Below, in pieces: positions 11,204 to 19,246 of a stretch of DNA of 64,000 bases. Both the position numbers and the translations under genes were made by a program. The notes below the pieces were generated by a model. It was not told the origin of the DNA and ran no database searches. It was given only the letters and a program-made list of their open reading frames with translations. The stretch's first letter is position 1, and the number at the start of each line of letters is the position of its first letter. The DNA comes from Allostella sp. ATCC 35155. Lineage in GTDB: Bacteria > Pseudomonadota > Alphaproteobacteria > ATCC43930 > Allostellaceae. The stretch lies in NCBI GenBank assembly GCA_006738865.1, contig AP019701.1:1732001-1796000 (forward strand). Direction: 5' to 3'.

Positions 11204-12598
11204 ATGAAGGACATCTCCTGCCAGGTGCTGGTGATCGGCGCCGGCCCGGGCGGCTATGTCGCCGCCATCCGCGCCGGGCAACTCGGGCTCGACACCGTCA
11301 TCGTCGAGGCGAAACGGCCGGGCGGCACCTGTCTCAATGTCGGCTGCATTCCCTCCAAGGCGCTGATTCACACCGCCGACGAATTCCACCGCCTGGCGGC
11401 GATGGCCGCCGGCAGGCGCAGCCCCGGCATCCGCGCGCACGCCCCGGAGTTCGACGGCGCGGCGGCTCTGGAATGGCGCGGCGGCGTCGTCAACCGCCTG
11501 ACGAACGGCGTCGGCGAGCTGCTGAAGCGGGCGCGCGTCAAGCTGGTCGAGGGCCATGCGCGCTTCCGCGACGGCAAGACGGTCCTGGTCGAGACCCCGA
11601 CCGGGCCGCAGCTCGTGCGGGCCGAGAACGTCGTCATCGCCACGGGCTCGCAGCCGGTCGAGCTGCCGGACCTGCCCTTCGGTGGCCGCGTCCTGTCCTC
11701 GACCGAGGCGCTGGCGCTGGCCGATCCGCCGAAGCGGCTGGCGGTGGTGGGGGCGGGCTATATCGGCCTGGAACTGGGCATCGCCTTCGCCAAGCTCGGG
11801 ACGGCGGTCGCCGTCGTCGAACAGGCCGACCGCATCCTGCCGCAATATGATGCCGAGCTGTCGCGGCCGGTGGCGGCCCGGCTGAAGGAACTCGGCATTT
11901 CCCTGCACCTCGGCAGCCGGGCGCTCGGTCTCGTCGGCGACGACGCGTTGCTGATCGCCGACGGCGGCGGCTCCGACCAGCGATTGGCGGCCGATGCCGT
12001 CCTCGTCACGGTCGGCCGCCGCCCGGCGACCGAGGGCTGGGGGCGGGAGGAACTGGCGCTCACCATGAACGGCCGCTTCATCGCCGTCGACGCGCAGTGC
12101 CGGACGGCGATGCGCGGCGTCTGGGCGATCGGCGACGTCACCGGCGAGCCGATGCTGGCGCATCGCGCCATGGCCCAGGGCGAGATGGTGGCCGAGATCA
12201 TCGCCGGCCACCGCCGCACCTGGGACAAGGTGGCGATCCCGGCCGTCTGCTTCACCGATCCCGAGATCGTCACCGTCGGCCTGTCGCCCGAGGAGGCGCG
12301 CACGGCCGGCATCGCGGCGAAGGCGGCGCGCTTCCCGTTCCAGGCCAGCGGCCGGGCCATGACGATGGAAGCCGAGGGCGGGCTCGTCCGGGTCGTCGCC
12401 CGCGCCGACGATCATGTCGTGCTCGGCCTCCAGGCAGTCGGCGCCGGCGTCTCGGAACTCGCCTCCGGCTTCGCGCTGGCGCTGGAGATGGGCGCGCGGC
12501 TGGAAGATCTGGCCGGTACGATTCACGCCCACCCGACACTTGGGGAAGGAATCCAGGAAGCGGCGTTGCGCGCACTCGGCCGCGCACTCCACATTTGA
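11204..12598 (+). CDS. lpdA: Dihydrolipoyl dehydrogenase (E3)
   Basis: 464 residues, full length. The N-terminal FAD site is [21 protein letters not shown]. The redox-active disulfide is Cys43/Cys48 in [13 protein letters not shown]. The NAD motif is [15 protein letters not shown]. The C-terminal interface carries the catalytic His-Glu pair in [14 protein letters not shown]. It reoxidises the dihydrolipoyl group of E2 with NAD. Placed 25 bases after bkdB, it is the last gene of the operon and is most likely the dedicated E3 (often called lpdV) rather than the PDH-linked copy; that distinction is inferred from context. Confidence 0.95.
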   Translation: MKDISCQVLVIGAGPGGYVAAIRAGQLGLDTVIVEAKRPGGTCLNVGCIPSKALIHTADEFHRLAAMAAGRRSPGIRAHAPEFDGAAALEWRGGVVNRLTNGVGELLKRARVKLVEGHARFRDGKTVLVETPTGPQLVRAENVVIATGSQPVELPDLPFGGRVLSSTEALALADPPKRLAVVGAGYIGLELGIAFAKLGTAVAVVEQADRILPQYDAELSRPVAARLKELGISLHLGSRALGLVGDDALLIADGGGSDQRLAADAVLVTVGRRPATEGWGREELALTMNGRFIAVDAQCRTAMRGVWAIGDVTGEPMLAHRAMAQGEMVAEIIAGHRRTWDKVAIPAVCFTDPEIVTVGLSPEEARTAGIAAKAARFPFQASGRAMTMEAEGGLVRVVARADDHVVLGLQAVGAGVSELASGFALALEMGARLEDLAGTIHAHPTLGEGIQEAALRALGRALHI

Positions 12599-12902
12599 TC
12601 GCACCTTTGGTGGATTATGTCCAATATAAGATAAGTATTTATGGTGCGGATGCGTCGCATGAGTGCGCTTTTTAACACCGATCGAGCCCTGCGGACTGTC
12701 CGATCACTCTACCAGTTCAGCCGAGTTTCAGGTGGGTTGGAAGCAACGACTTGCGCGCCACCGTCGGTCGCCCTACGGTTTCGTTCGTCGCACCGAACGT
12801 TCTGAACCGGCGTGATGGCGAGGCCGCAGCCCGGGAAGGTGCTCCCAGCCCGGAAGCATCCGGACCGGCCCCGATCGAGATTGTCGGAATCGGGGGAGCG
12901 TC
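12599..12902. other. Intergenic region upstream of the first RTX gene (304 bases)
   Basis: No gene found. Bases about 12606-12645 are unusually AT-rich for this chromosome (CCAATATAAGATAAGTATTT) and hold a TATAAG at 12625-12630, but no good -35 box at 16-18 bases. A T5 run at 12670-12674 is not preceded by a stable stem. The region probably contains the promoter of the RTX gene at 12903 and the untranslated leader; the end of the bkd operon transcript is also somewhere here. Confidence 0.5.
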
Positions 12903-15140
12903 ATGGCGAACGGTACGGTGGGCAACGATTTCTTCGGCGGGACGTCGGACGCGGACACCTTCTTCGCGCTCGACGGCAACGACACGGTCGCGGGGCTCGC
13001 CGGCGATGACTTCCTCGACCTCGGCCCGGGCGCCGACAGCGCCGACGGCGGCGACGGCAACGACTTCATCGCCGGCGGCAGCGGCAACGACACGATGCGC
13101 GGCAGCAGCGGCGCCGATTCCATGTTCGGCGGCAGCAATGTCAGCAACGACGGCAGCGGCGACGACGAGATCACCGGCGGCGACGGCGACGACCTGATCC
13201 TCGGTGCCGACGGCGACGACCTCGTCCTGGGCGAGGGCGGCGACGACGCGATCAACGGCAATACCGGCAACGACGTCGTCTATGGCGGCTCCGGCAAGGA
13301 TTTCGCGCGCGGCGGCCAGGGCGACGACAGCGTCTTCGGCGAGTCCGAGGACGACTGGCACGTCAACGGCAACATCGGCGAGGACACGGTGTTTGCCGGC
13401 ACCGGCAACGACACCGCGTTCGGCGGCCAGGGTGTCGACCTCGTCTATGGCGGCGAGGGAAACGACCTCGTCTATGGCGACCTCGGCGACGATATGCTGT
13501 GGGGCGACAGCGGCGACGACTCCGTCGTCGGCGGCGAGGGGGCGGACACCATCGAGGCCGGCATCGGCCAGGATTCCGTCCTCGGCGGCAACGGCGACGA
13601 CGATATGTTCGGCGACGCGGGCAACGACACGCTGGTCGGCGGCGACGGCAACGACTTCGCGCTCGGCTTCGACGGCGAGGATCTGCTCCTCGGCGAGGCC
13701 GGAAACGACGACATGCATGGCGGCAACGGCAACGACACGCTCGCCGGCGGCGATGGCCGCGATTCCCTGGACGGCGCGATCGGCGACGACAGCATCGACG
13801 GCGATGCCGGCGACGACGTCGTCGGCGGTGGCGAAGGGGCCGACCTGCTCACCGGTGGTGACGGCAAGGACGCGCTGGACGGCGGCGAGGGCAACGACTT
13901 CCTGTCCGGCGGCAACGACGACGACACCGCGGCCGGCGGCGCGGGGAACGACGAAATGCTCGGCGACGGCGGCAACGACGAGTTGCTCGGCGGCGACGGC
14001 AACGATCGGCTGACCGGCGGCTCGGGCAACGACATCCTGAATGGGGCTGCCGGGGCCGACACGATGGATGGTGGCACCGGCGAGGACCAGCTGACCGCCG
14101 GCGACGGTGCGGACACCATGTTCGGCGGCGACGGCAACGACTTCCTGACCGCCGGCAACGACAACGATACGGCATCGGGCGGCGCCGGGAACGACAACGT
14201 CTTCGGGGACGGCGGCGACGACGTGGTCGACGGCAGCGGCGGCGACGACCAGGTCTTCGGCGGGCTCGGCAACGATCTGGTGCTCGGCGACGAGGGCGCC
14301 GATTCGCTCTCCGGCGGCAGCGGCGACGACACGCTGAACGGCGGCCTCGACAATGACTCCGTCATCGGCGGCGACGGCAACGACTTCTTCACCGATGCCG
14401 GCGGCAACGACAGCATGGCCGGCGGCAACGGCAACGACCAGATGTTCGGCGAGGACGGCAGCGATTCGATCCTGGGCGAGGACGGCGAGGACACGGTGAT
14501 GGGAATGGAGGGCGATGACCGCCTCGGCGGCGGCAATGGCGCCGACAGCCTCCATGGCGGCAGCGGCAATGATCTCGTCATCGGCGACGCGGGCAACGAC
14601 ACCCTGGCGGGAAACGAGGGCGACGACTTCCTCAGCGGCGGCGAGGGCGAGGACCTGATGTTCGGGGGCGGTGGCGCCGATTCCATGTTCGGCGGCAGCG
14701 GCGGCGACCTCGTCCAAGGTGACGACGGCAACGACTTCCTCTTCGGCGACGCGGGCAACGACACAATCGCCGGCGGCCAGGGGCACGACCAGCTCGCCGG
14801 CGGAGGCAACAACGACTTCCTGGATGGTGGCGACGGTCCGGATGTCCTGATCGGCGGCGCCGGAGCCGACACGTTCTTCTTCGACCATCAGATGACGGGC
14901 GGCGACGCCGGTACCGACGTCGTCACCGACTTCAATTTCGGCGAGGCGGATCGGATCGGCATCCGCATCAATATCAACGGCTCCGGCATCGACACCTTCG
15001 CCGAGATCCAGGCCGTGATGTTCGCCGGGGTATTCGACGGCCAGTCCGGAACGGCCATCCCGACGGCCGGCGGCAACTTCATCTTCATCAACAACCTCTC
15101 CCCGGGCGAATTCATCGCAACCGATTTTCTGTTCCTGTAG
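12903..15140 (+). CDS. RTX (hemolysin-type calcium-binding repeat) secreted protein, tandem copy 1
   Basis: 745 residues made almost wholly of glycine/aspartate-rich nonapeptide repeats of the GGxGxDxux type, from about residue 8 to 665. These fold into calcium-loaded parallel beta-rolls outside the cell. There is no N-terminal signal peptide. The last 80 residues are a non-repeat domain (DVVTDFNFGEADRI ... FIATDFLFL) ending in a hydrophobic tail after Asp, as expected for an uncleaved type I secretion signal. No cysteines are seen. A GGGGGAG ribosome site precedes the ATG. No enzymatic domain is present, so a structural, adhesive or S-layer/biofilm role is possible. No type I exporter genes are in the window. 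Confidence 0.88.
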   Translation: MANGTVGNDFFGGTSDADTFFALDGNDTVAGLAGDDFLDLGPGADSADGGDGNDFIAGGSGNDTMRGSSGADSMFGGSNVSNDGSGDDEITGGDGDDLILGADGDDLVLGEGGDDAINGNTGNDVVYGGSGKDFARGGQGDDSVFGESEDDWHVNGNIGEDTVFAGTGNDTAFGGQGVDLVYGGEGNDLVYGDLGDDMLWGDSGDDSVVGGEGADTIEAGIGQDSVLGGNGDDDMFGDAGNDTLVGGDGNDFALGFDGEDLLLGEAGNDDMHGGNGNDTLAGGDGRDSLDGAIGDDSIDGDAGDDVVGGGEGADLLTGGDGKDALDGGEGNDFLSGGNDDDTAAGGAGNDEMLGDGGNDELLGGDGNDRLTGGSGNDILNGAAGADTMDGGTGEDQLTAGDGADTMFGGDGNDFLTAGNDNDTASGGAGNDNVFGDGGDDVVDGSGGDDQVFGGLGNDLVLGDEGADSLSGGSGDDTLNGGLDNDSVIGGDGNDFFTDAGGNDSMAGGNGNDQMFGEDGSDSILGEDGEDTVMGMEGDDRLGGGNGADSLHGGSGNDLVIGDAGNDTLAGNEGDDFLSGGEGEDLMFGGGGADSMFGGSGGDLVQGDDGNDFLFGDAGNDTIAGGQGHDQLAGGGNNDFLDGGDGPDVLIGGAGADTFFFDHQMTGGDAGTDVVTDFNFGEADRIGIRININGSGIDTFAEIQAVMFAGVFDGQSGTAIPTAGGNFIFINNLSPGEFIATDFLFL

Positions 15141-15502
15141 CGCTCGGGCGGCCGCGCTCGGCAGGAGGCCGGCAGGAATTTGAGGCGGCGGCGAAGCGGC
15201 GCCTCCCGCAGCGCGATCCACACCCGGCAGCGACGGCACCGGCATCGACATCTTGACAAAGGTGCGGGCCGCGCGAGCCCGGCGGCGAGCCGAAAGCTGC
15301 GCGGCCGTCGCCGCCGTCCACCCGACCGCACCCGCCGCAGACGGTTCTTGCGCAAGTACGACAGCCTGATGTGCGTCGTTCAGTGCTATAAAATTGTGTT
15401 CCCCAAGGAAAATATAACTGCCAGTGTAGAAACCATAGGCTGACAGCCTGTGGCGATTGCACGGGCGGCTGGACAAAAAACACAAGATTGGGAGAACAGG
15501 GC
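15141..15502. other. Intergenic region between the two tandem RTX genes (362 bases)
   Basis: No gene found. The first 220 bases are GC-rich and lack convincing coding signals on either strand. From about 15384 to 15440 the base composition becomes AT-rich, containing an extended -10 element and the leader of the second RTX gene, so the second gene appears to have its own promoter rather than relying on read-through. Confidence 0.5.
15384..15392 (+). promoter_or_regulatory. Candidate extended -10 promoter of the second RTX gene
   Basis: TGCTATAAA (TGn followed by a five-of-six TATAAT match) sits in an AT-rich patch 111 bases upstream of the ATG at 15503. No good -35 box is seen 16-18 bases upstream, which is tolerated at extended -10 promoters. 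Confidence 0.4.
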
Positions 15503-17227
15503 ATGGCAAACGGCACCAGCGGCGACGATTTTTTCGTCGGTACATCCGGCAATGACGAATATTTTGCACTCGGCGGCGACGACACCGTATCCGGCATGGC
15601 CGGCAACGACTTCCTGGATCTTGGGCCCGGAGCGGATTCGGCCGACGGCGGTGATGGCGACGATTTCGTCGTCGGCGGCAGTGGCAACGACACCATCCTC
15701 GGCAGCGCCGGATTCGATTGGCTGTTCGGCGGCACGAACGTCAGCAACGAGGGCAGTGCGGACGATCTCATCTACGGAGGCGATGGCGACGACCTGATCC
15801 TCGGCGCCGACGCCAGCGACACCGTCCTCGGCGAGGGCGGAGACGACGCGATCAACGGCAATACCGGCGACGACCTCGTCTATGGCGGCTCGGGGCGGGA
15901 CTTCGCGCGCGGTGGCCAGGGCAGCGACAGCGTCTTCGGCGAATCCGAGGACGACTGGCACGTCAACGGCAATATCGGCGAGGACACGGTATTCGCCGGC
16001 ACCGGCAACGACACTGCCTTCGGCGGCCAGGGCACGGATCTGGTCTATGGCGGAGAAGGCAACGATGTCGTCTACGGCGACCTCGGCGACGACTTCCTGT
16101 GGGGCGAGAGTGGGGACGATACCGTCCTCGGCGGAGACGGCGAAGACACGGTCGAGGGCGGCATCGGTTTCGATCGCGCCGACGGCGGGGACGGCGACGA
16201 CCAGCTGTTCGGCCAGGACGGCAACGATACCCTGGATGGCGGAAGCGGGCGGGACACGCTCGACGGTGCCGCCGGCGACGACGCATTGAGCGGGGGCGAC
16301 GGCGAGGACAGCGTCCTCGGCGAGGCCGGCGACGACATCCTGGCCGGCGGCAACGATCGCGACACCCTGTCCGGTGGCGAGGGCAATGACGAACTGTTCG
16401 GCGACGACGGGGATGATCTCCTGCTCGGCTTAGTGGGCGCCGACACCCTCGACGGCGGTGCCGGCGACGACACGCTCGTCGGCCAGGACGGGCCGGACAG
16501 CCTGTTCGGCGGCAATGGCAACGACGAGCTCTCCGGCGGCGACGGCCAGGACACGCTCGCAGCCGGGGACGGCAACGATCAGGCGTTCGGCGGCAACGAC
16601 GACGATTCCATCGTCGGCGACGGCGGGGCGGACACGCTCGACGGCGATGGCGGCAACGACCAGGTCTTCGGCAATGACGGCAACGACGTCCTGACGGGCG
16701 GCGACGGCCTGGACCTGCTCGACGGCGGTGCCGAGAACGACACGCTGGCCGGCGGTGCAGAGGACGACAATCTCTTCGGCAATGCAGGCGACGATTCGGT
16801 CGTCGCCGACGCCGGCGACGACTTCGCCTCCGGCGGGCCGGGCAACGACCTCGTCTATGGCGGCAATGGTGACGACCTCGTGGATGGCGGCAGCGGCAAC
16901 GACTTCCTCGCCGGTGGCGACGGCTCGGACCGGTTCGACGGGTATCTCGGCGCCGACACCTTCTTCATCGATCACCAGCGCAATGACGGCGGCGAAGGCC
17001 GCGACTTCATCGTCGACTTCAACCGGGCGGAGGGCGACAAGATCGCGCTCATCTCGAACATCAACGGCACCGGCATCACCACCTTCGCGCAGCTCGTCGC
17101 CGTGATGTCCGCCGCCTCGGTCGATGGCGAGCAGGGAACCGAGATCGCGGTCGGCGGCAGCAACTTCGTCTTCGTGTCCAACGTCACGCCGCAGCAGTTC
17201 ATCGCGGCGGATTTCCTGTTCGTCTGA
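15503..17227 (+). CDS. RTX (hemolysin-type calcium-binding repeat) secreted protein, tandem copy 2
   Basis: 574 residues. The ATG at 15503 was chosen because it has a GGAGAACAGG ribosome site and gives the same MANGT N-terminus as the copy at 12903; an in-frame ATG at 15488 is possible. The first 230 or so residues align to copy 1 without gaps (constant offset of 2600 bases), including the odd segment FGESEDDWHVNGNIGEDTVF. The copies then diverge in repeat number. The C-terminus again is a non-repeat domain (DFIVDFNRAEGDKI ... FIAADFLFV) resembling a type I secretion signal. Clearly a duplication of the neighbouring gene with independent loss or gain of nonapeptides. Confidence 0.88.
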   Translation: MANGTSGDDFFVGTSGNDEYFALGGDDTVSGMAGNDFLDLGPGADSADGGDGDDFVVGGSGNDTILGSAGFDWLFGGTNVSNEGSADDLIYGGDGDDLILGADASDTVLGEGGDDAINGNTGDDLVYGGSGRDFARGGQGSDSVFGESEDDWHVNGNIGEDTVFAGTGNDTAFGGQGTDLVYGGEGNDVVYGDLGDDFLWGESGDDTVLGGDGEDTVEGGIGFDRADGGDGDDQLFGQDGNDTLDGGSGRDTLDGAAGDDALSGGDGEDSVLGEAGDDILAGGNDRDTLSGGEGNDELFGDDGDDLLLGLVGADTLDGGAGDDTLVGQDGPDSLFGGNGNDELSGGDGQDTLAAGDGNDQAFGGNDDDSIVGDGGADTLDGDGGNDQVFGNDGNDVLTGGDGLDLLDGGAENDTLAGGAEDDNLFGNAGDDSVVADAGDDFASGGPGNDLVYGGNGDDLVDGGSGNDFLAGGDGSDRFDGYLGADTFFIDHQRNDGGEGRDFIVDFNRAEGDKIALISNINGTGITTFAQLVAVMSAASVDGEQGTEIAVGGSNFVFVSNVTPQQFIAADFLFV

Positions 17228-17411
17228 GAATCGCGCGATTTTGACCGGCGGCCCGGGTCCGGATACGCTCTCCACCGACCATCGGAAGACGGGAGGTGGG
17301 GACGGTCCGGACTGGGTCGCCGCAGGCTTGGCGAGCACCGATCCGGGTCGGCGTGCAAGATGTCTTCCAGAAGCGGAAGCTCGGGTAGAGCAAGGCTGGA
17401 GGGGGACTGCG

Positions 17412-18035
17412 ATGCCGGATATCTCGCGACGGGATCTGGTCGGCCTTGCCGCTGCGATCGCGGGCAGCGCCTTCGTGTTCGATGGAGCCCAGGGAGCACC
17501 GGTCATGACCGATCCAGATCTCGCCAGGAAGCTCGACGCCATCTTCGGCGCCCATATGGAGGCCGAACTCGCCGGCGACCTCGACCGGACGCTGGCGACG
17601 ATGTCGGACAACCCGCATCTCGTGAACGTCCCGACCATGGTCGGCGGGCAGGGGCCGGGCGGAGTGCGGACGTTCTATGCCAACCGCCTGATCGGACAGT
17701 TCTTTCCCCCGGACGTGAAGTTCGAGGTCATCTCGCGCACCTACAGCACCGAGCGGCTGGTCGACGAACTGATCATCTCCTTCACCCACACGACGCGGAT
17801 CGACTGGATGCTTCCCGGCGTCGCGCCGACCGGACGGCGCGTCGAGGTGGTGTTCGTCGTCATCGTCGGTCTGGAGGGCGACAAGGTCTCCTACGAGCAC
17901 ATCCTGTGGGATCAGGCGAACGTCCTGGTCCAGATCGGCCTGCTCGACCCCAAGGGGCTGCCGGTGACCGGCGCCGGGGCCGCCGCCAAGCTGCGCAATC
18001 CCGCGCTGCCCGACCCGTTCTTCGGCGAGGGCTGA
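17412..18035 (+). CDS. SnoaL/NTF2-like protein with Tat-like N-terminus
   Basis: 207 residues from the ATG at 17412. The first 30 residues look like a twin-arginine export signal (SRRDLVGLAAAIAGSAFVF followed by an A-x-A-like site GAQGAP). The remainder resembles the NTF2-like fold of SnoaL-type proteins: a helical start (DPDLARKLDAIFGAHMEAELAGDL), a threonine/serine-rich loop (TMSDNPHLVNVP) and long strands ending YEHILWDQANVLVQIGLL. Such proteins include cyclases, hydratases and non-enzymatic ligand binders, so no reaction can be assigned. It lies 119 bases upstream of an FAH-family hydrolase on the same strand and may share its pathway. Confidence 0.72.
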   Translation: MPDISRRDLVGLAAAIAGSAFVFDGAQGAPVMTDPDLARKLDAIFGAHMEAELAGDLDRTLATMSDNPHLVNVPTMVGGQGPGGVRTFYANRLIGQFFPPDVKFEVISRTYSTERLVDELIISFTHTTRIDWMLPGVAPTGRRVEVVFVVIVGLEGDKVSYEHILWDQANVLVQIGLLDPKGLPVTGAGAAAKLRNPALPDPFFGEG

Positions 18036-18154
18036 CGCCGGCTTCCACTCCCGTGCCGGGCAAGAGCGGCTGCCGGGCCGAATTGTCCACGGCGCCGACC
18101 TCGCCTATCCTCGAAGCCGATCCGCCGCCACGGCGGAATGGGAGGGGAGCGGGC

Positions 18155-19087
18155 GTGAAGCTGGCGTTTTTCGACGAGTTCCGGCTGGGCGTGGTGCGGG
18201 GCGACCGGGTGGTCGACGTCTCCGCCGTCGTCCAGGATATTCCGCACACGGGGCCGCACGACCTCATCAACGGTCTGATCGCGCGCTTCGACGAATATCG
18301 CGGCCGGTTGGAAGCCGCCGCCGCGGCCGGGGAGGGCGTGCCGCTCGCCGATGTTCGCATCCGCCCGCCGCTGCCCAAGCCCGGCAATATCGACTGCATG
18401 GCGGTCAACTACATGGAGGACGGCACGCGCAAGGAGCCGGCGCCCATCAACGCCTTCCAGAAGGCGCCGGGCGCCGTCATCGGCCACGGCGACACCATGG
18501 TCCTGCCCGACGTGCCGGCCACCATCTTCGAGGGCGAGGCCGAGATGGCGATCGTCATCGGCAAGCGGGCCACGAACGTGCCGCAGTCGCAGGCGATGGC
18601 CCATGTCTTCGGCTATCTCAACTTCATCGACGGCTCGGCGCGCGGCCTGCCGCCGCCGAGCAACGTCTTCTTCCAGATGAAGTCGCGCGACACTTTCGCG
18701 CCGATGGGGCCGTTCCTCGTCACCGCGGACGAGATCGCCGATCCGCACCGGCTGCAGATCCGGCTGACCGTCAACGGCGTCGTGAAGCAGGACTTCAATA
18801 CCGACGACATGGCCCACAAGATTCCGCGGATCATCGAATGGATCAGCGCCATCCATACGCTGGAGCCCGGCGACGTCGTCGCGACGGGGACCAACCATCG
18901 CGGTCTCAGCGCATTCCAGGATGGCGATGTCGTGGAGTTGGAAACCGAGGGGCTGGGGCGGCTGCGCATCCATGTGAAGGACGAACTGAAGCGGACCTGG
19001 GGCCGCGAGACGCGCCTGGAGCGGGAGCAGCAGGGCCACGCGACGCAGACGCCGCAATTGACCGGCAAGTACGCCGTCGGCACTTGA
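18155..19087 (+). CDS. Fumarylacetoacetate hydrolase (FAH) family protein
   Basis: 310 residues. The start is the GTG at 18155, preceded by GGAGGGGAG; no suitable ATG exists. The FAH fold is seen from about residue 70: RPPLPKPGNIDCMAVNY, then the metal site E-x-E in IFEGEAEMAIVIGK with the third acidic ligand in NFIDGSARG, and the C-terminal TGTNHRGLSAFQDGDVVE. The conserved catalytic His after the NY motif in many family members (NYxxH) is not there (NYMEDG). The family hydrolyses C-C bonds or decarboxylates dioxo acids in aromatic and amino-acid catabolism. Substrate unknown. Confidence 0.88.
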   Translation: MKLAFFDEFRLGVVRGDRVVDVSAVVQDIPHTGPHDLINGLIARFDEYRGRLEAAAAAGEGVPLADVRIRPPLPKPGNIDCMAVNYMEDGTRKEPAPINAFQKAPGAVIGHGDTMVLPDVPATIFEGEAEMAIVIGKRATNVPQSQAMAHVFGYLNFIDGSARGLPPPSNVFFQMKSRDTFAPMGPFLVTADEIADPHRLQIRLTVNGVVKQDFNTDDMAHKIPRIIEWISAIHTLEPGDVVATGTNHRGLSAFQDGDVVELETEGLGRLRIHVKDELKRTWGRETRLEREQQGHATQTPQLTGKYAVGT

Positions 19088-19246
19088 ACCGCGATGCCCC
19101 TGGCATCACTCTCTGAAATTGTCCTGCGATCGGGATTCTCGTTCGACACTCCACCGCACCGGCCGGGCCGGGGGAGGTGACCATGGTGGTTCCACGACAC
19201 GGCGACCGACCCATGCGGCGCGGATGCGAGCGGGGATGACGCGGCG

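Noticed and set aside
12640-12675. ATGCGTCGCAT followed by T5 as an intrinsic terminator of the bkd operon
   Set aside because: The palindrome has only a one-base loop and is separated from the T run by ten bases, so no proper stem-loop with U tract forms.
12717-15569. A 950-codon open frame on the minus strand opposite the first RTX gene, and similar long antisense frames opposite the other RTX genes
   Set aside because: The repeats of the RTX genes are Gly/Asp codons whose complement reads as Val/Ala runs without stops. The apparent proteins are low-complexity V/A strings and the plus-strand frames have proper starts, ribosome sites and family C-termini.
12903-17227. Regular short DNA repeats that might suggest a CRISPR array or satellite
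   Set aside because: The 27-base periodicity is the nonapeptide coding repeat (GGxGxDxux). Repeats are degenerate, in frame, without unique spacers.
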